Below, piece after piece: positions 30,404 through 39,749 of a stretch of 64,000 nt of DNA. Within the stretch, counting starts at the first letter, position 1. The number at the start of each line of letters is the position of its first letter. Both the position numbers and the translations under genes were made by a program. The notes under the pieces were generated by a model. It was not told the DNA's origin. It worked only from the letters and a program-made list of their open reading frames with translations, and searched no databases. This DNA is from Mycobacterium shinjukuense (GTDB lineage: Bacteria; Actinomycetota; Actinomycetes; Mycobacteriales; Mycobacteriaceae), in the NCBI RefSeq assembly GCF_010730055.1, contig NZ_AP022575.1, positions 1,674,001-1,738,000 on the forward strand, given 5' to 3'.

Positions 30404-33349
30404 TTATTGAACGCCGTTCTCATCCTCTGGGTTGAGCGCCATCGCGATGAGAGCGTCGGGGGTTAACGAGTCGATGACGTCGTCGCTGATGATTGGCACG
30501 GACCTGTGCGGCTGACCGGCCAGCAGCCAAATCTTCTCGTCGTCGGGCTCTTTGGGATGGCTGTCAGACAGTTGTCGAACAAGGTGATCGGCCAGGGCTG
30601 TGGGAGTGGGATGGTCGAAGATCAGGGTGCGCGGCAGTGCCAAACCGGTGGCCGCAGTCAACCGGTCGCGCAGTTCCACCCCGGTCATTGAGTCAAAGCC
30701 GAGGTCTTGGAAAGCCCGTTCGGGTTCGATGTCATGGCCGCTCGAGTGACCCAAAACGACTGCCGCATGCGCGCACACCAATTCCACCAACTCGCGGTGC
30801 TGTTCGGTGGATGCCCGGTCAATGGCGCCGCTTTCGCCGGTGCGATCCGCCGGGTGACCGGCACCGCCTGCCAACCAAAACCGCTGCCGCGCAAACCCAT
30901 ACGTGGGCAACTCCACCCGTCGCCCGCCGCTGAGCAGCGCACCCCAGCCCACACCCACACCCGCGGTGAACAACCGGCCGAGCCCAGTGAGCAGCGAGAC
31001 GCCTTCTGGGCGATCCTTGGCCAACAGCGGCACCGATGCCGTCAACCCGGCGCCGGGACCCACCTCGACGAATATCCCGGCGCCCAGCGATTCCGCCAAT
31101 GCCACACCGTCGGCGAACCGCACCGGCTTGCGCACATGCTCAACCCAGTACCCCGCCGACCCGTACCCGGGTCCGGCCAGCTGCCCAGTCACGTTGGACA
31201 CCAAGCTAATCCGCGGCCGCTTGACCGACACCTGGGCCAGCACCGCGGAAAATTCTGCCAGCATCGGCTCCATCAACACCGAATGAAACGCGTGCGACAC
31301 CGCCAGCCGATGTACCCGTCGGCCCCGGCTGCGCAACCGATCCACCACCGCACCCACCGCGGCTTCCTCGCCCGAAATCACCACCGAATCAGCCGCATTC
31401 ACCGCGGCAATCTCCACGCCATCCGCCAACAGGTCTGCAACCTCCTGCTCGGGCGCGGCCACCGCGACCATCGCCCCGCCGCCCGGCAGCCCGGTCATCA
31501 ACCGGCCCCGGGCTGCCACCATCCGCGCGGCATCGGCCAGCGACAACACCCCCGCCACGTATGCCGCGGTGATCTCCCCCACCGAATGGCCCATCACGAA
31601 ATCCGGCAGCACGCCGCAGTCCTGCAGCAACGCCGCCAACGCCACCTCCACGGCGAACAACGCCGGCTGCGCGAACTCGGTGCTCTGCAGCAACGCCGCG
31701 TCGCTGCCCCACATCACCTGTCGCACGGACAACCGCGTGTGCGCGTCCAGCGCCTCCACGGCGTCATCCAGTGCCCGGGCGAACACCGCAAATCGGCCAT
31801 ACAGCTCCCGGCCCATCCCCAGCCACTGCGACCCCTGCCCGGGAAACACGAACGCCGTCTTGACCGCCGATCGGGCGCGACCCACCACCGCACCCGAACC
31901 CGGCTCACCGGCGGCCAAACCCGCCAGCCCGGCCATCAACTGCGCGCGATCGGTGCCCACCACCACGGCCCGATGCTCGAACACCGAGCGGGTGCTCACC
32001 AATGACCAGCCCACGTCGAGCGCGCTCAAACTCTGGTCGGCACCCACCCACGCCAGCAGCCGCCCGGCCTGATTCGCCAACGCCGGGGCCGATCGCGCGG
32101 ATAGCACCCACGCAACGTCTGGGGTGCCGGTTTCCCGTTCAGCGGCATCGTGTTCCGAAACGGCTGGGGCCTGCTGCACGATCACGTGGGCATTCGTGCC
32201 GCCCATGCCAAACGACGACACCCCGGCGCGACGCGGCTCGGCCCACGGCGTCAGCTCGGTGTTCACCCGCAGGCCCAGCCGTTTCAGGTCGATCCCGGTT
32301 TTGGCGCCGACATAGTTGAGACTCGCTGGCAGCACACCGTTTTCGATCGCCAGCACCGCCTTGAGCAGCCCGGCGATTCCGGCGGCTCCCCCGGTGTGGC
32401 CGATGTTGGTCTTCACCGACCCGATACTGACCGGACGATGTTGACGTTGGGCGAATATCTCGCCCAGCGCCTGTGCCTCGATCGGGTCGCCGATTTCGGT
32501 GCCGGCTCCGTGCGCTTCGACGTAGTCGACCTGGGTGCGGTCCAGGCCTGCGCTGGCCAGCGCACGCCGGATCACGTCGGCCTGTCCGGAAACCGAGGGC
32601 ACCGTCAGCCCAGCGGCGCCGTGCCCGGCATTGCCGACGGCGCTGCCCGCGATGACTGCGTGGATTCGATTTCCGTCATCGAGGGCGGCGTGCAGCGGCT
32701 TGAGCAGCACGAGGGCACCACCTTCGCCCCGGACGTAGCCGTCGGCGCGTGCGTCAAACGCATAGGTATGTCCCGAAGCCGACATCGCCCCGAATTCTGT
32801 TTCCAGCTTGGCGGTTTCGGGCGCCAGGTTGAGGTGGATGCCACCGGCGATCGCCAGTGGTGCCGTCTCGGCGCGCAGGGTTTCGCACGCGAGATGCACC
32901 GCCACCAGGGATGACGATTGACCGGAATCGACGGTCATGCTCGGACCGCGCATCCCGAAGACATACGAGACCCTGTTGGCGATCATTCCCCGGCTGGTGC
33001 CGGCGAAGGAGTGATGATCGATGGTGTTCGCAGCCAGCGTCAGCAACGCGTAATCGTCGTTCATCGCTCCGAGGTAGACCGCGACCTCTTGTCCGCGCAT
33101 GGTTTCCGGCACCACGAAGGCGTCTTCGAACAGTTCCCAGGTCAGCTCTAGCGCCAATCGCTGCCGGGGGTCCATCGAGGCCGCCTCACGCGGTGACAGG
33201 TGGAAGAACCCGGCATCGAAGTCCGCCACGCCGGCAAGGGATTCGGTGGCCTCGCGCCCATCGCGCAGCAGGTGCCAGAACTCGCGTGGGTTGGCGGCAG
33301 CCGGGAACCTGCAGGCGAGCCCGATGATCGCCACGTCGCTGGGTTGCAT
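30404..33349 (-). CDS. pks9: Modular PKS Pks9: KSQ-AT-ACP loading module
   Basis: 981 residues: KS about 4-425, AT about 540-850, ACP about 880-950. The KS active-site motif, normally VDTACSSSL, reads VDSGQSSSL: the nucleophilic Cys is Gln144 (codon 32920-32918). The two catalytic His are retained in VEAHGAGT and KTNIGHTGG. This is the KSQ type, which decarboxylates malonyl-ACP to make an acetyl starter. AT motifs GHSVGE and HAFH predict malonyl-CoA. ACP serine is in LGFDSMTGVEL. No N-terminal docking helix, as expected for a loading protein; a short C-terminal tail (TPDALIAMALNPEDENGVQ) may dock. The ATG follows GGAGGG, 13 bases after the pks8 stop. Confidence 0.92.
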   Translation of the reverse strand: MQPSDVAIIGLACRFPAAANPREFWHLLRDGREATESLAGVADFDAGFFHLSPREAASMDPRQRLALELTWELFEDAFVVPETMRGQEVAVYLGAMNDDYALLTLAANTIDHHSFAGTSRGMIANRVSYVFGMRGPSMTVDSGQSSSLVAVHLACETLRAETAPLAIAGGIHLNLAPETAKLETEFGAMSASGHTYAFDARADGYVRGEGGALVLLKPLHAALDDGNRIHAVIAGSAVGNAGHGAAGLTVPSVSGQADVIRRALASAGLDRTQVDYVEAHGAGTEIGDPIEAQALGEIFAQRQHRPVSIGSVKTNIGHTGGAAGIAGLLKAVLAIENGVLPASLNYVGAKTGIDLKRLGLRVNTELTPWAEPRRAGVSSFGMGGTNAHVIVQQAPAVSEHDAAERETGTPDVAWVLSARSAPALANQAGRLLAWVGADQSLSALDVGWSLVSTRSVFEHRAVVVGTDRAQLMAGLAGLAAGEPGSGAVVGRARSAVKTAFVFPGQGSQWLGMGRELYGRFAVFARALDDAVEALDAHTRLSVRQVMWGSDAALLQSTEFAQPALFAVEVALAALLQDCGVLPDFVMGHSVGEITAAYVAGVLSLADAARMVAARGRLMTGLPGGGAMVAVAAPEQEVADLLADGVEIAAVNAADSVVISGEEAAVGAVVDRLRSRGRRVHRLAVSHAFHSVLMEPMLAEFSAVLAQVSVKRPRISLVSNVTGQLAGPGYGSAGYWVEHVRKPVRFADGVALAESLGAGIFVEVGPGAGLTASVPLLAKDRPEGVSLLTGLGRLFTAGVGVGWGALLSGGRRVELPTYGFARQRFWLAGGAGHPADRTGESGAIDRASTEQHRELVELVCAHAAVVLGHSSGHDIEPERAFQDLGFDSMTGVELRDRLTAATGLALPRTLIFDHPTPTALADHLVRQLSDSHPKEPDDEKIWLLAGQPHRSVPIISDDVIDSLTPDALIAMALNPEDENGVQ

Positions 33350-33362
33350 GCCACCCTCCCCT

Positions 33363-36300
33363 TCAGGGGCCGACTTCTTCGTCGAGGATGGCGAAGAGTT
33401 GGCTTTCGGTGGCGGTCGTGATGTCGTCGTCGAAGGGTTCCTCGGGTGCGGCGACGGCGGGTGCGGTGAGGCTGGTCAGCATGGCGTGCAGGCGGGTGGT
33501 GAGGTGTTTCTTGTCGTCGGGCTTCCAGCCGGGTTGGTCGAGCAGTGTTTGTAATTCACCAGCGATCTCGTTGAAGCGGGCCAACAGGTTTGGTTCGTTG
33601 CCGACGGCATCGGCGGCGGTCCCGAGTTGGGCGTTGAGGTGTTCGGCCAGGTCGGCCGGGGTGCGGTGGTCGAAGATCAGGGTGGGCGATAAGGTGAGCC
33701 CGGTCGCCGTTTTGAGCCGGTTGCGCAATTCCACGGCGGTCAACGAATCAAACCCCAGGTCTTGGAAGGCCTGGCGGGCGTCGACGTCGCCGCTGGCGCG
33801 ACCCAACACGGTCGCGGCATTGCTGCACACCAACTCCACCAACTCGTGGTGGCGCCGCTCGGGGCTCAGCCCGCGGAGCCGGGACACCAATCCGGATGTC
33901 GAGTTCACGGTATCGGCACCGGCGAGAATCCGCCGGTGCGTGACCAATTGGCGAAACAGCGGGGGTGCCGCGGCACCGGCGAGCGCGGCGTGATCCAGCC
34001 GGGCAGCGACCACCACGGACCGATCCACCAACAGCGCGGCGTCGAGGAAACCCACCGCCTGCGCGCCGGGCATCGGTGCCAGCCCGGCCCGATTCATCCG
34101 GGCCCGATCCCGTTCCGCCAAGTGCGCGGTCATCGCCGACCCCTGCTCCCATAGGCCCCAGGCCACCGACAAACCCGGCAACCCACGCTCACGCCGATGG
34201 GCCGCCAAACCGTCCAGGAACGCGTTGGCCGCCGCATAGTTACCCTGACCGGGGGCGCCCGCGATCCCGGCCAACGACGAAAACATCACAAACGCAGCCA
34301 CATTCATGTCGCGGGTGAGCTCATGCAGGTTCCAGGCCCCGTCGACCTTGGCCCGAAGGACCGCATCCAGCCGTTCGGCCGTCAACCCGGCGATCACCGC
34401 ATCGTCGAGCACCCCCGCGGCGTGGAACACCGCGGTGAGCCCCGGCAACTCCGCCACCAATGCCGCTGCCGCCGCACGATCGGCCACGTCACAGGCCACC
34501 ACCTGGACCCGGGCTCCGGTCTCGGTCAACTCCGCGACCAAGCCGGCCATACCCTCGGCGCGCTGGCCGGACCGACTGGCCAGCACCAGGTGTCGCACTC
34601 CGTAGCGGCGCACCAGATGACGTGCCAGCGTCGAACCGGCCATCCCGGTGCCGCCGGTGATCAGCACGGTGCCCGCCGCCCAGGCGTCCGGCATGGTCAG
34701 CACCACCTTGCCGACGTGGCGGGCATGGCTCAGATGGCGGTAGGCCTCCGGGGCGCATCGCACGTCCCAGGATTTGACCGGAAGCCGCTGCAGCGCTGCA
34801 GCGTTGAACAATGTGACCAAGTCGGTCAACATCTGCTCGATGCGCCGCGGGCCGGCCTCCATGAGGTCGAAGGCGCGATACACCACACCCGGATGGGCTT
34901 GCGCGATGGTTCGCGGATCCCGGATGTCGGTCTTGCCCATCTCGACAAAGCGCCCGCCGCGCGGCAGCAATCGCAACGACGCATCGATGAACTCGCCGGC
35001 CAACGAGTTGAGCACCACGTCGACACCGCGGCCCTGCGAGGCCAACCAGAACTTGTCCTCGAACGCCGGCGTGCGTGAGTCGGCGATGTGCGAATCGTCA
35101 AAGCCCATTGCCCGCAAGGTGTCCCACTTGCCGCGACTGGCGGTGGCGAAAACCTCCAGCCCCCACAACCGAGCCAGCTGCACCGCCGCCATGCCCACCC
35201 CACCCGTGGCGGCATGCACCAGCACCGACTCCCCCTGCCGCACCTTCGCCAAGTCGTGCAGCGCATAGTACGCCGTCAGAAACACCACCGGCATACCGGC
35301 GGCCTCGATCGGTGACCATGCCGCCGGAACCTTGGTCACCAACCGCGCGTCCACCACCGCCTGCGAGCCTGCCACCCCCACGAGCCCCATCACCCGGTCG
35401 CCAACGGCCAAATGGGTCACTCCCGGGCCGACGTCGGCGACCACCCCCGCCCCTTCGGCCCCCAGCTGCGCCGCGCCGGGATACATCCCCAGCGCCACCA
35501 GCACGTCGCGAAAGTTAACCCCCACCGCCTGCAGGGCTATCCGCACCTGTCCCGGCGCCAACTCGACCTCGGGACACGACGTCAACGCCAGATCCTGCAG
35601 CGTCCCCGCGCCGCCGGTGACCAACCGCCATCCCGATCGGGCATCGGGCAACGACAAGATCGGTTGCGGGTGTAGCGGCGCCAGCCGCGCGGCATGCGCT
35701 GTGCCGGCCCGGATCACCAATTGCGGCTCGCCACAACCGAGTACCTTCACAACATCCAGCGATCCGTCGGTATCGACCAGCACGACGCGATCCGGATGCT
35801 CGGCTTGGGCCGACCGCACCAGCCCCCACACCGCGGCTCCGGCCAGGTCCGTGACATCCTCTCCGGGCAGCCCGACGGCTCCGCGGGTCACCACCACCAA
35901 CTTGCCGGCCCGCTCCTCGGCCAACCAGGACTGCAACACCCCCAACACCCGATGGGTGGCCGTATGCACCTGCCCCACATCGCACGCTCCCGACTCCGAC
36001 TCCCAGAGCACCGCGTCCGCGGCGGCACCGGCCTCGCTGTCGGCCTCGGAACCGGCCAGTGCCACCGGCGACCACACCAGCTCCAACAGCCCACGACGCG
36101 CGGTGCCGGCACCGGCGACGGCGGCCGCCAGCTGCTGCGCTGACACCACCCGGGTTACCAGTGCACGCACCGACAGCACCGGCGATCCCGCCCCATCCGC
36201 CAACTCCACCGACACCGCCCCATCACCAGCCGGCGCTATCCGCACCCGAACCCGCGACGCACCCGCCGCATGCAGCGAGACCCCCTGCCAGGCGAACGGC

Positions 36301-39300
36301 AACGGCGTCTCACCCGGCTGGGACTGCTGCTCGCCGACGAGTCCCATGGCGTGCAACGCCGAGTCCAACACCACCGGGTGAATTCCGAACCCGGTCAACG
36401 TCACTCCGGCGTCCTCGGGCAGCCCCACCTCGGCGTAAATCTCCGATCCTCGCCGCCACATCGCCGTCAAACCCTGGAATGCGCGGCCATACTCGTAGCC
36501 CCGCGTGGCCAGCCTTTCATAGGCATCGCCGACCGGCACCGCCGTGGCACCCACCGGCGGCCACGCCGACAAATCCGCCGCCGGCGTTGCCGCGGTCGGT
36601 CCCAACAGGCCCTGCGCGTTCAGCACCCACCCGCAATCCGCTTCCGCGGTGCGCGAATAGATCGACAATGCCCGCTTTTGCAACTCGTCGACGGTGCCCA
36701 CCACCACCCGCAGCCGCACCCCACCCGTCGTCGGCAATACCAACGGTGCCAGCACCGTCAGTTCCTCCACCAGCCGGCAACCCACTTCGTCGGCGGCCCG
36801 CAGCGCCAACTCCACAAACCCCGCTCCCGCCAGCAACACCACCCCCCCAACCACGTGATCGGCCAACCACCGCTGATCGCCCACCGACAACCGGCCGGTC
36901 AACACCACCCCACCCGAATCCGGTTGCTCCACGACCGCGCCCAACAAACCATGATGGGCCCCCACCAGACCCACCCGGCTGACATCGCCTTGGCCCGCCG
37001 ACCCGCCCGGCAGCCAAAACCGCCGCCGCTGAAACGCATACGTCGGCAATTCGACCCGTCGACCCTGTCCCCCGAACACCGCCGGCCAATCCACCGTGAT
37101 ACCCGCGGTGAACAACCGCGCCAGCGCATCCAGCACCGACGGCACTTCCGGGCGATCCCTGTGCAACGCCGTCGCCAGCACCGGTTCGCCGGCTGACAGC
37201 GACTGTTCCACCAGCGCCGTCAAACCACCAGCGGGGCCCACCTCGAGGAACCCGTTGGCCCCCAGCGCTTCCAAGGATTGCACCCCGTCAGCGAACCGCA
37301 CCGCCCGCCGCACATGCTCGACCCAGTACCGCCCCGATCCGTAACCCGCCGCGGCCAGTTGCCCGGTCACGTTGGAGACCAACGGAATCTGCGGGGCACA
37401 CACCGACACCCCGGTGGCGATCCGGGCGAACTCGTCAAGCATCGGTTCCATCAACGACGAGTGAAACGCATGCGACACGGCCAGCCGCTGCACTCGCCGA
37501 CCCTGGCACTCGAACCGATCCGCAATGGCGCTCACCGCCGCCGCACTGCCGGAAATCACCACCGACCCGGGCGCGTTGACCGCCGCCAGGTCCACGCCAT
37601 CGACCAACAACGGCAACACTTCTGCGGCACTGGCAGCAACCGCCACCATCGCGCCACCGTCCGGCAGGGCCGCCATCAATCGTGCCCGGGCGGCCACCAA
37701 GGTCGCCGCATCGGGCAGCGACAACACCCCCGCCACATGGGCCGCGGCGATCTCGCCCACCGAATGGCCGATCAGGAAATCCGGCTCAATACCCCAGCGC
37801 CGCAACAGCGTTGCCAACGCCACCTCGACCGCGAACAACGCCGGCTGGGCGAACTCGGTGCTGGTCAACAGCGCCACGTCGCCGTCACCGAGGCTGTCCC
37901 AGAGCACTTTTCGCAACGGCAGCCGCAGGTGCTGGTCCAACGCATGAGCCACCGTGTCAAATGCCTGGGCGAACACCGGCACCCGCTGATACAGCTGCGC
38001 GCCCATACCGACCCATTGCGAGCCCTGCCCGGGAAACACGAAGACCGTCTTGGCCACCGGGCGCGCCCGGCCCACCACCACACCGGCACCCGGTTCGCCG
38101 GCGGCCAATCCGGACAGCCCTGCCAGCAGGGTCGCCCGATCGCCGCCGAGCACCACCGCACGATGCTCGAACAGCGAGCGGGTGGTGACCAACGACCATC
38201 CGACATCCGCCGGTTCCACGCCCTGGTCGGCCTCGGCATAGTCCAGCAACCGCCGTGCCTGGGCGGCCAGCGCCGCACCGGACCGCGCCGACACCACCCA
38301 CGGTATGACGGCCATGTCGTTATCGCGCTCGGCGGCAACACCTTCCGCCGCGAGGGGAGCCTGCTCGAGAATGACATGGGCGTTGGTACCGCTGATCCCG
38401 AACGACGACACCCCCGCCCGCCGCGGCCGGTCCCGCGCCGGCCATGGCCGGGACTCGGTCAACAGCGCCACCGCCCCCGCCGACCAATCCACGTGCGGCG
38501 TGGGCACATCCACGTGCAAGGTCTTGGGCAGCACGCCATGGCGCATCGCCTGCACCATCTTGATCACGCCGGCCACGCCGGCGGCCGCGGACGTATGACC
38601 GATATTGGATTTGATCGACCCCAACCACAACGGTCGATCCGCCGGCCGCTGTTGTCCATATGTCGCTAGCAGCGCCTGAACCTCGATAGGGTCCCCCAGC
38701 ACGGTCCCGGTCCCGTGCCCTTCCACCGCGTCCACGTCGGCCGCGGCCAAGCGCGCGCTGGCCAGCGCCGCACGGATCACCCGCTGTTGTGCCGGCCCGT
38801 TGGGTGCGGTCAACCCGTTAGAGGCGCCATCTTGATTCACCGCCGACCCACGCACCAAGGCCAGCACCGGATGCCCCAACCGGTGCGCATCGGCCAGTCG
38901 CTCCACCACCAGCACCCCGGCCCCCTCCGACCACGCGGTTCCATCGGCGGCGCCGGCGTACACCTTGCATCGACCGTCAGCGGCAAGCGCCCGCTGCCGA
39001 CTGAACTCCACGAACGCGGCCGGGGTGGCCATCACCGTCACCCCACCGACCAACGCCAAATCGCACTCCCCCGAGCGCAGTGACTGCACCGCCAGATGCA
39101 ACGCCACCAACGACGACGAGCATGCGGTATCCACCGACACCGCCGGGCCTTCCAAACCCAGCACATACGACACCCGCCCCGAGGCCACGCTTGACGTCGA
39201 ACCCGTTAACCCGTAGCCCTCCAGCTCTCCCGCCACCTGGCCCCCGTAGCCGGCATGGATGACCCCGGCGAACACGCCGGTCGCCGACCCCCGCAACGTG

Positions 39301-39728
39301 GCCGGGTCAATTCCCGCGCGTTCCAAAGCTTCCCAGGAAACCTCCAGCATCATCCGCTGCTGGGGATCCATCGCCAGCGCTTCGCTGGGTCCGATTCCGA
39401 AAAATCCGGCGTCGAAATCGCCGGCATCCTGTAGGAACTCGCCCCGGCGGGTGTACATCTTCCCGGGGGCGTCCGGGTCCGGGTCATACAACCCGTCCAC
39501 ATCCCAACCGCGATCCGCCGGAAAATCCGATACCGCATCACGGCCCTGCGCCACCATCTCCCACAACGCCTCCGGCGAATCCACCCCGCCCGGATACCGG
39601 CAACCCATTCCGACCACCGCCACCGGTTGGGTCAACGTGGCTTCCAGATCGGCCAGGCGTCTTCGGGTGCGTCGCAGATCCGTCGTCAGGCGTCGCAAGT
39701 AATCAACATGCTTGGTGGTGCCCGGCAT
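33363..39728 (-). CDS. pks8: Modular PKS Pks8 (pks8 and pks17 as one intact gene): KS-AT-DH-ER-KR-ACP
   Basis: 2121-residue fully reducing module. N-terminal docking helix HVDYLRRLTTDLRRTRRRLADL; KS with VDTACSSSL; AT with GHSVGE and HAFH (malonyl type); DH with WLADHVVGGVVLLAGAG; ER with NADPH loop HAATGGVGMAA; KR with ITGGTGMAGS and LDD in AAGVLDDAV (B type); ACP LGFDSLTAVEL; C-terminal docking tail ATESQLFAILDEE. In M. tuberculosis this is split by frameshift into pks8 and pks17; here it is one frame. The DH HxxxGxxxxP motif has Ala in place of Pro (codon 36830-36828). No thioesterase. ATG follows AAGGAGCAAGG. Confidence 0.93.
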   Translation of the reverse strand: MPGTTKHVDYLRRLTTDLRRTRRRLADLEATLTQPVAVVGMGCRYPGGVDSPEALWEMVAQGRDAVSDFPADRGWDVDGLYDPDPDAPGKMYTRRGEFLQDAGDFDAGFFGIGPSEALAMDPQQRMMLEVSWEALERAGIDPATLRGSATGVFAGVIHAGYGGQVAGELEGYGLTGSTSSVASGRVSYVLGLEGPAVSVDTACSSSLVALHLAVQSLRSGECDLALVGGVTVMATPAAFVEFSRQRALAADGRCKVYAGAADGTAWSEGAGVLVVERLADAHRLGHPVLALVRGSAVNQDGASNGLTAPNGPAQQRVIRAALASARLAAADVDAVEGHGTGTVLGDPIEVQALLATYGQQRPADRPLWLGSIKSNIGHTSAAAGVAGVIKMVQAMRHGVLPKTLHVDVPTPHVDWSAGAVALLTESRPWPARDRPRRAGVSSFGISGTNAHVILEQAPLAAEGVAAERDNDMAVIPWVVSARSGAALAAQARRLLDYAEADQGVEPADVGWSLVTTRSLFEHRAVVLGGDRATLLAGLSGLAAGEPGAGVVVGRARPVAKTVFVFPGQGSQWVGMGAQLYQRVPVFAQAFDTVAHALDQHLRLPLRKVLWDSLGDGDVALLTSTEFAQPALFAVEVALATLLRRWGIEPDFLIGHSVGEIAAAHVAGVLSLPDAATLVAARARLMAALPDGGAMVAVAASAAEVLPLLVDGVDLAAVNAPGSVVISGSAAAVSAIADRFECQGRRVQRLAVSHAFHSSLMEPMLDEFARIATGVSVCAPQIPLVSNVTGQLAAAGYGSGRYWVEHVRRAVRFADGVQSLEALGANGFLEVGPAGGLTALVEQSLSAGEPVLATALHRDRPEVPSVLDALARLFTAGITVDWPAVFGGQGRRVELPTYAFQRRRFWLPGGSAGQGDVSRVGLVGAHHGLLGAVVEQPDSGGVVLTGRLSVGDQRWLADHVVGGVVLLAGAGFVELALRAADEVGCRLVEELTVLAPLVLPTTGGVRLRVVVGTVDELQKRALSIYSRTAEADCGWVLNAQGLLGPTAATPAADLSAWPPVGATAVPVGDAYERLATRGYEYGRAFQGLTAMWRRGSEIYAEVGLPEDAGVTLTGFGIHPVVLDSALHAMGLVGEQQSQPGETPLPFAWQGVSLHAAGASRVRVRIAPAGDGAVSVELADGAGSPVLSVRALVTRVVSAQQLAAAVAGAGTARRGLLELVWSPVALAGSEADSEAGAAADAVLWESESGACDVGQVHTATHRVLGVLQSWLAEERAGKLVVVTRGAVGLPGEDVTDLAGAAVWGLVRSAQAEHPDRVVLVDTDGSLDVVKVLGCGEPQLVIRAGTAHAARLAPLHPQPILSLPDARSGWRLVTGGAGTLQDLALTSCPEVELAPGQVRIALQAVGVNFRDVLVALGMYPGAAQLGAEGAGVVADVGPGVTHLAVGDRVMGLVGVAGSQAVVDARLVTKVPAAWSPIEAAGMPVVFLTAYYALHDLAKVRQGESVLVHAATGGVGMAAVQLARLWGLEVFATASRGKWDTLRAMGFDDSHIADSRTPAFEDKFWLASQGRGVDVVLNSLAGEFIDASLRLLPRGGRFVEMGKTDIRDPRTIAQAHPGVVYRAFDLMEAGPRRIEQMLTDLVTLFNAAALQRLPVKSWDVRCAPEAYRHLSHARHVGKVVLTMPDAWAAGTVLITGGTGMAGSTLARHLVRRYGVRHLVLASRSGQRAEGMAGLVAELTETGARVQVVACDVADRAAAAALVAELPGLTAVFHAAGVLDDAVIAGLTAERLDAVLRAKVDGAWNLHELTRDMNVAAFVMFSSLAGIAGAPGQGNYAAANAFLDGLAAHRRERGLPGLSVAWGLWEQGSAMTAHLAERDRARMNRAGLAPMPGAQAVGFLDAALLVDRSVVVAARLDHAALAGAAAPPLFRQLVTHRRILAGADTVNSTSGLVSRLRGLSPERRHHELVELVCSNAATVLGRASGDVDARQAFQDLGFDSLTAVELRNRLKTATGLTLSPTLIFDHRTPADLAEHLNAQLGTAADAVGNEPNLLARFNEIAGELQTLLDQPGWKPDDKKHLTTRLHAMLTSLTAPAVAAPEEPFDDDITTATESQLFAILDEEVGP

Positions 39729-39749
39729 CCTTGCTCCTTGCGGGGTGGT

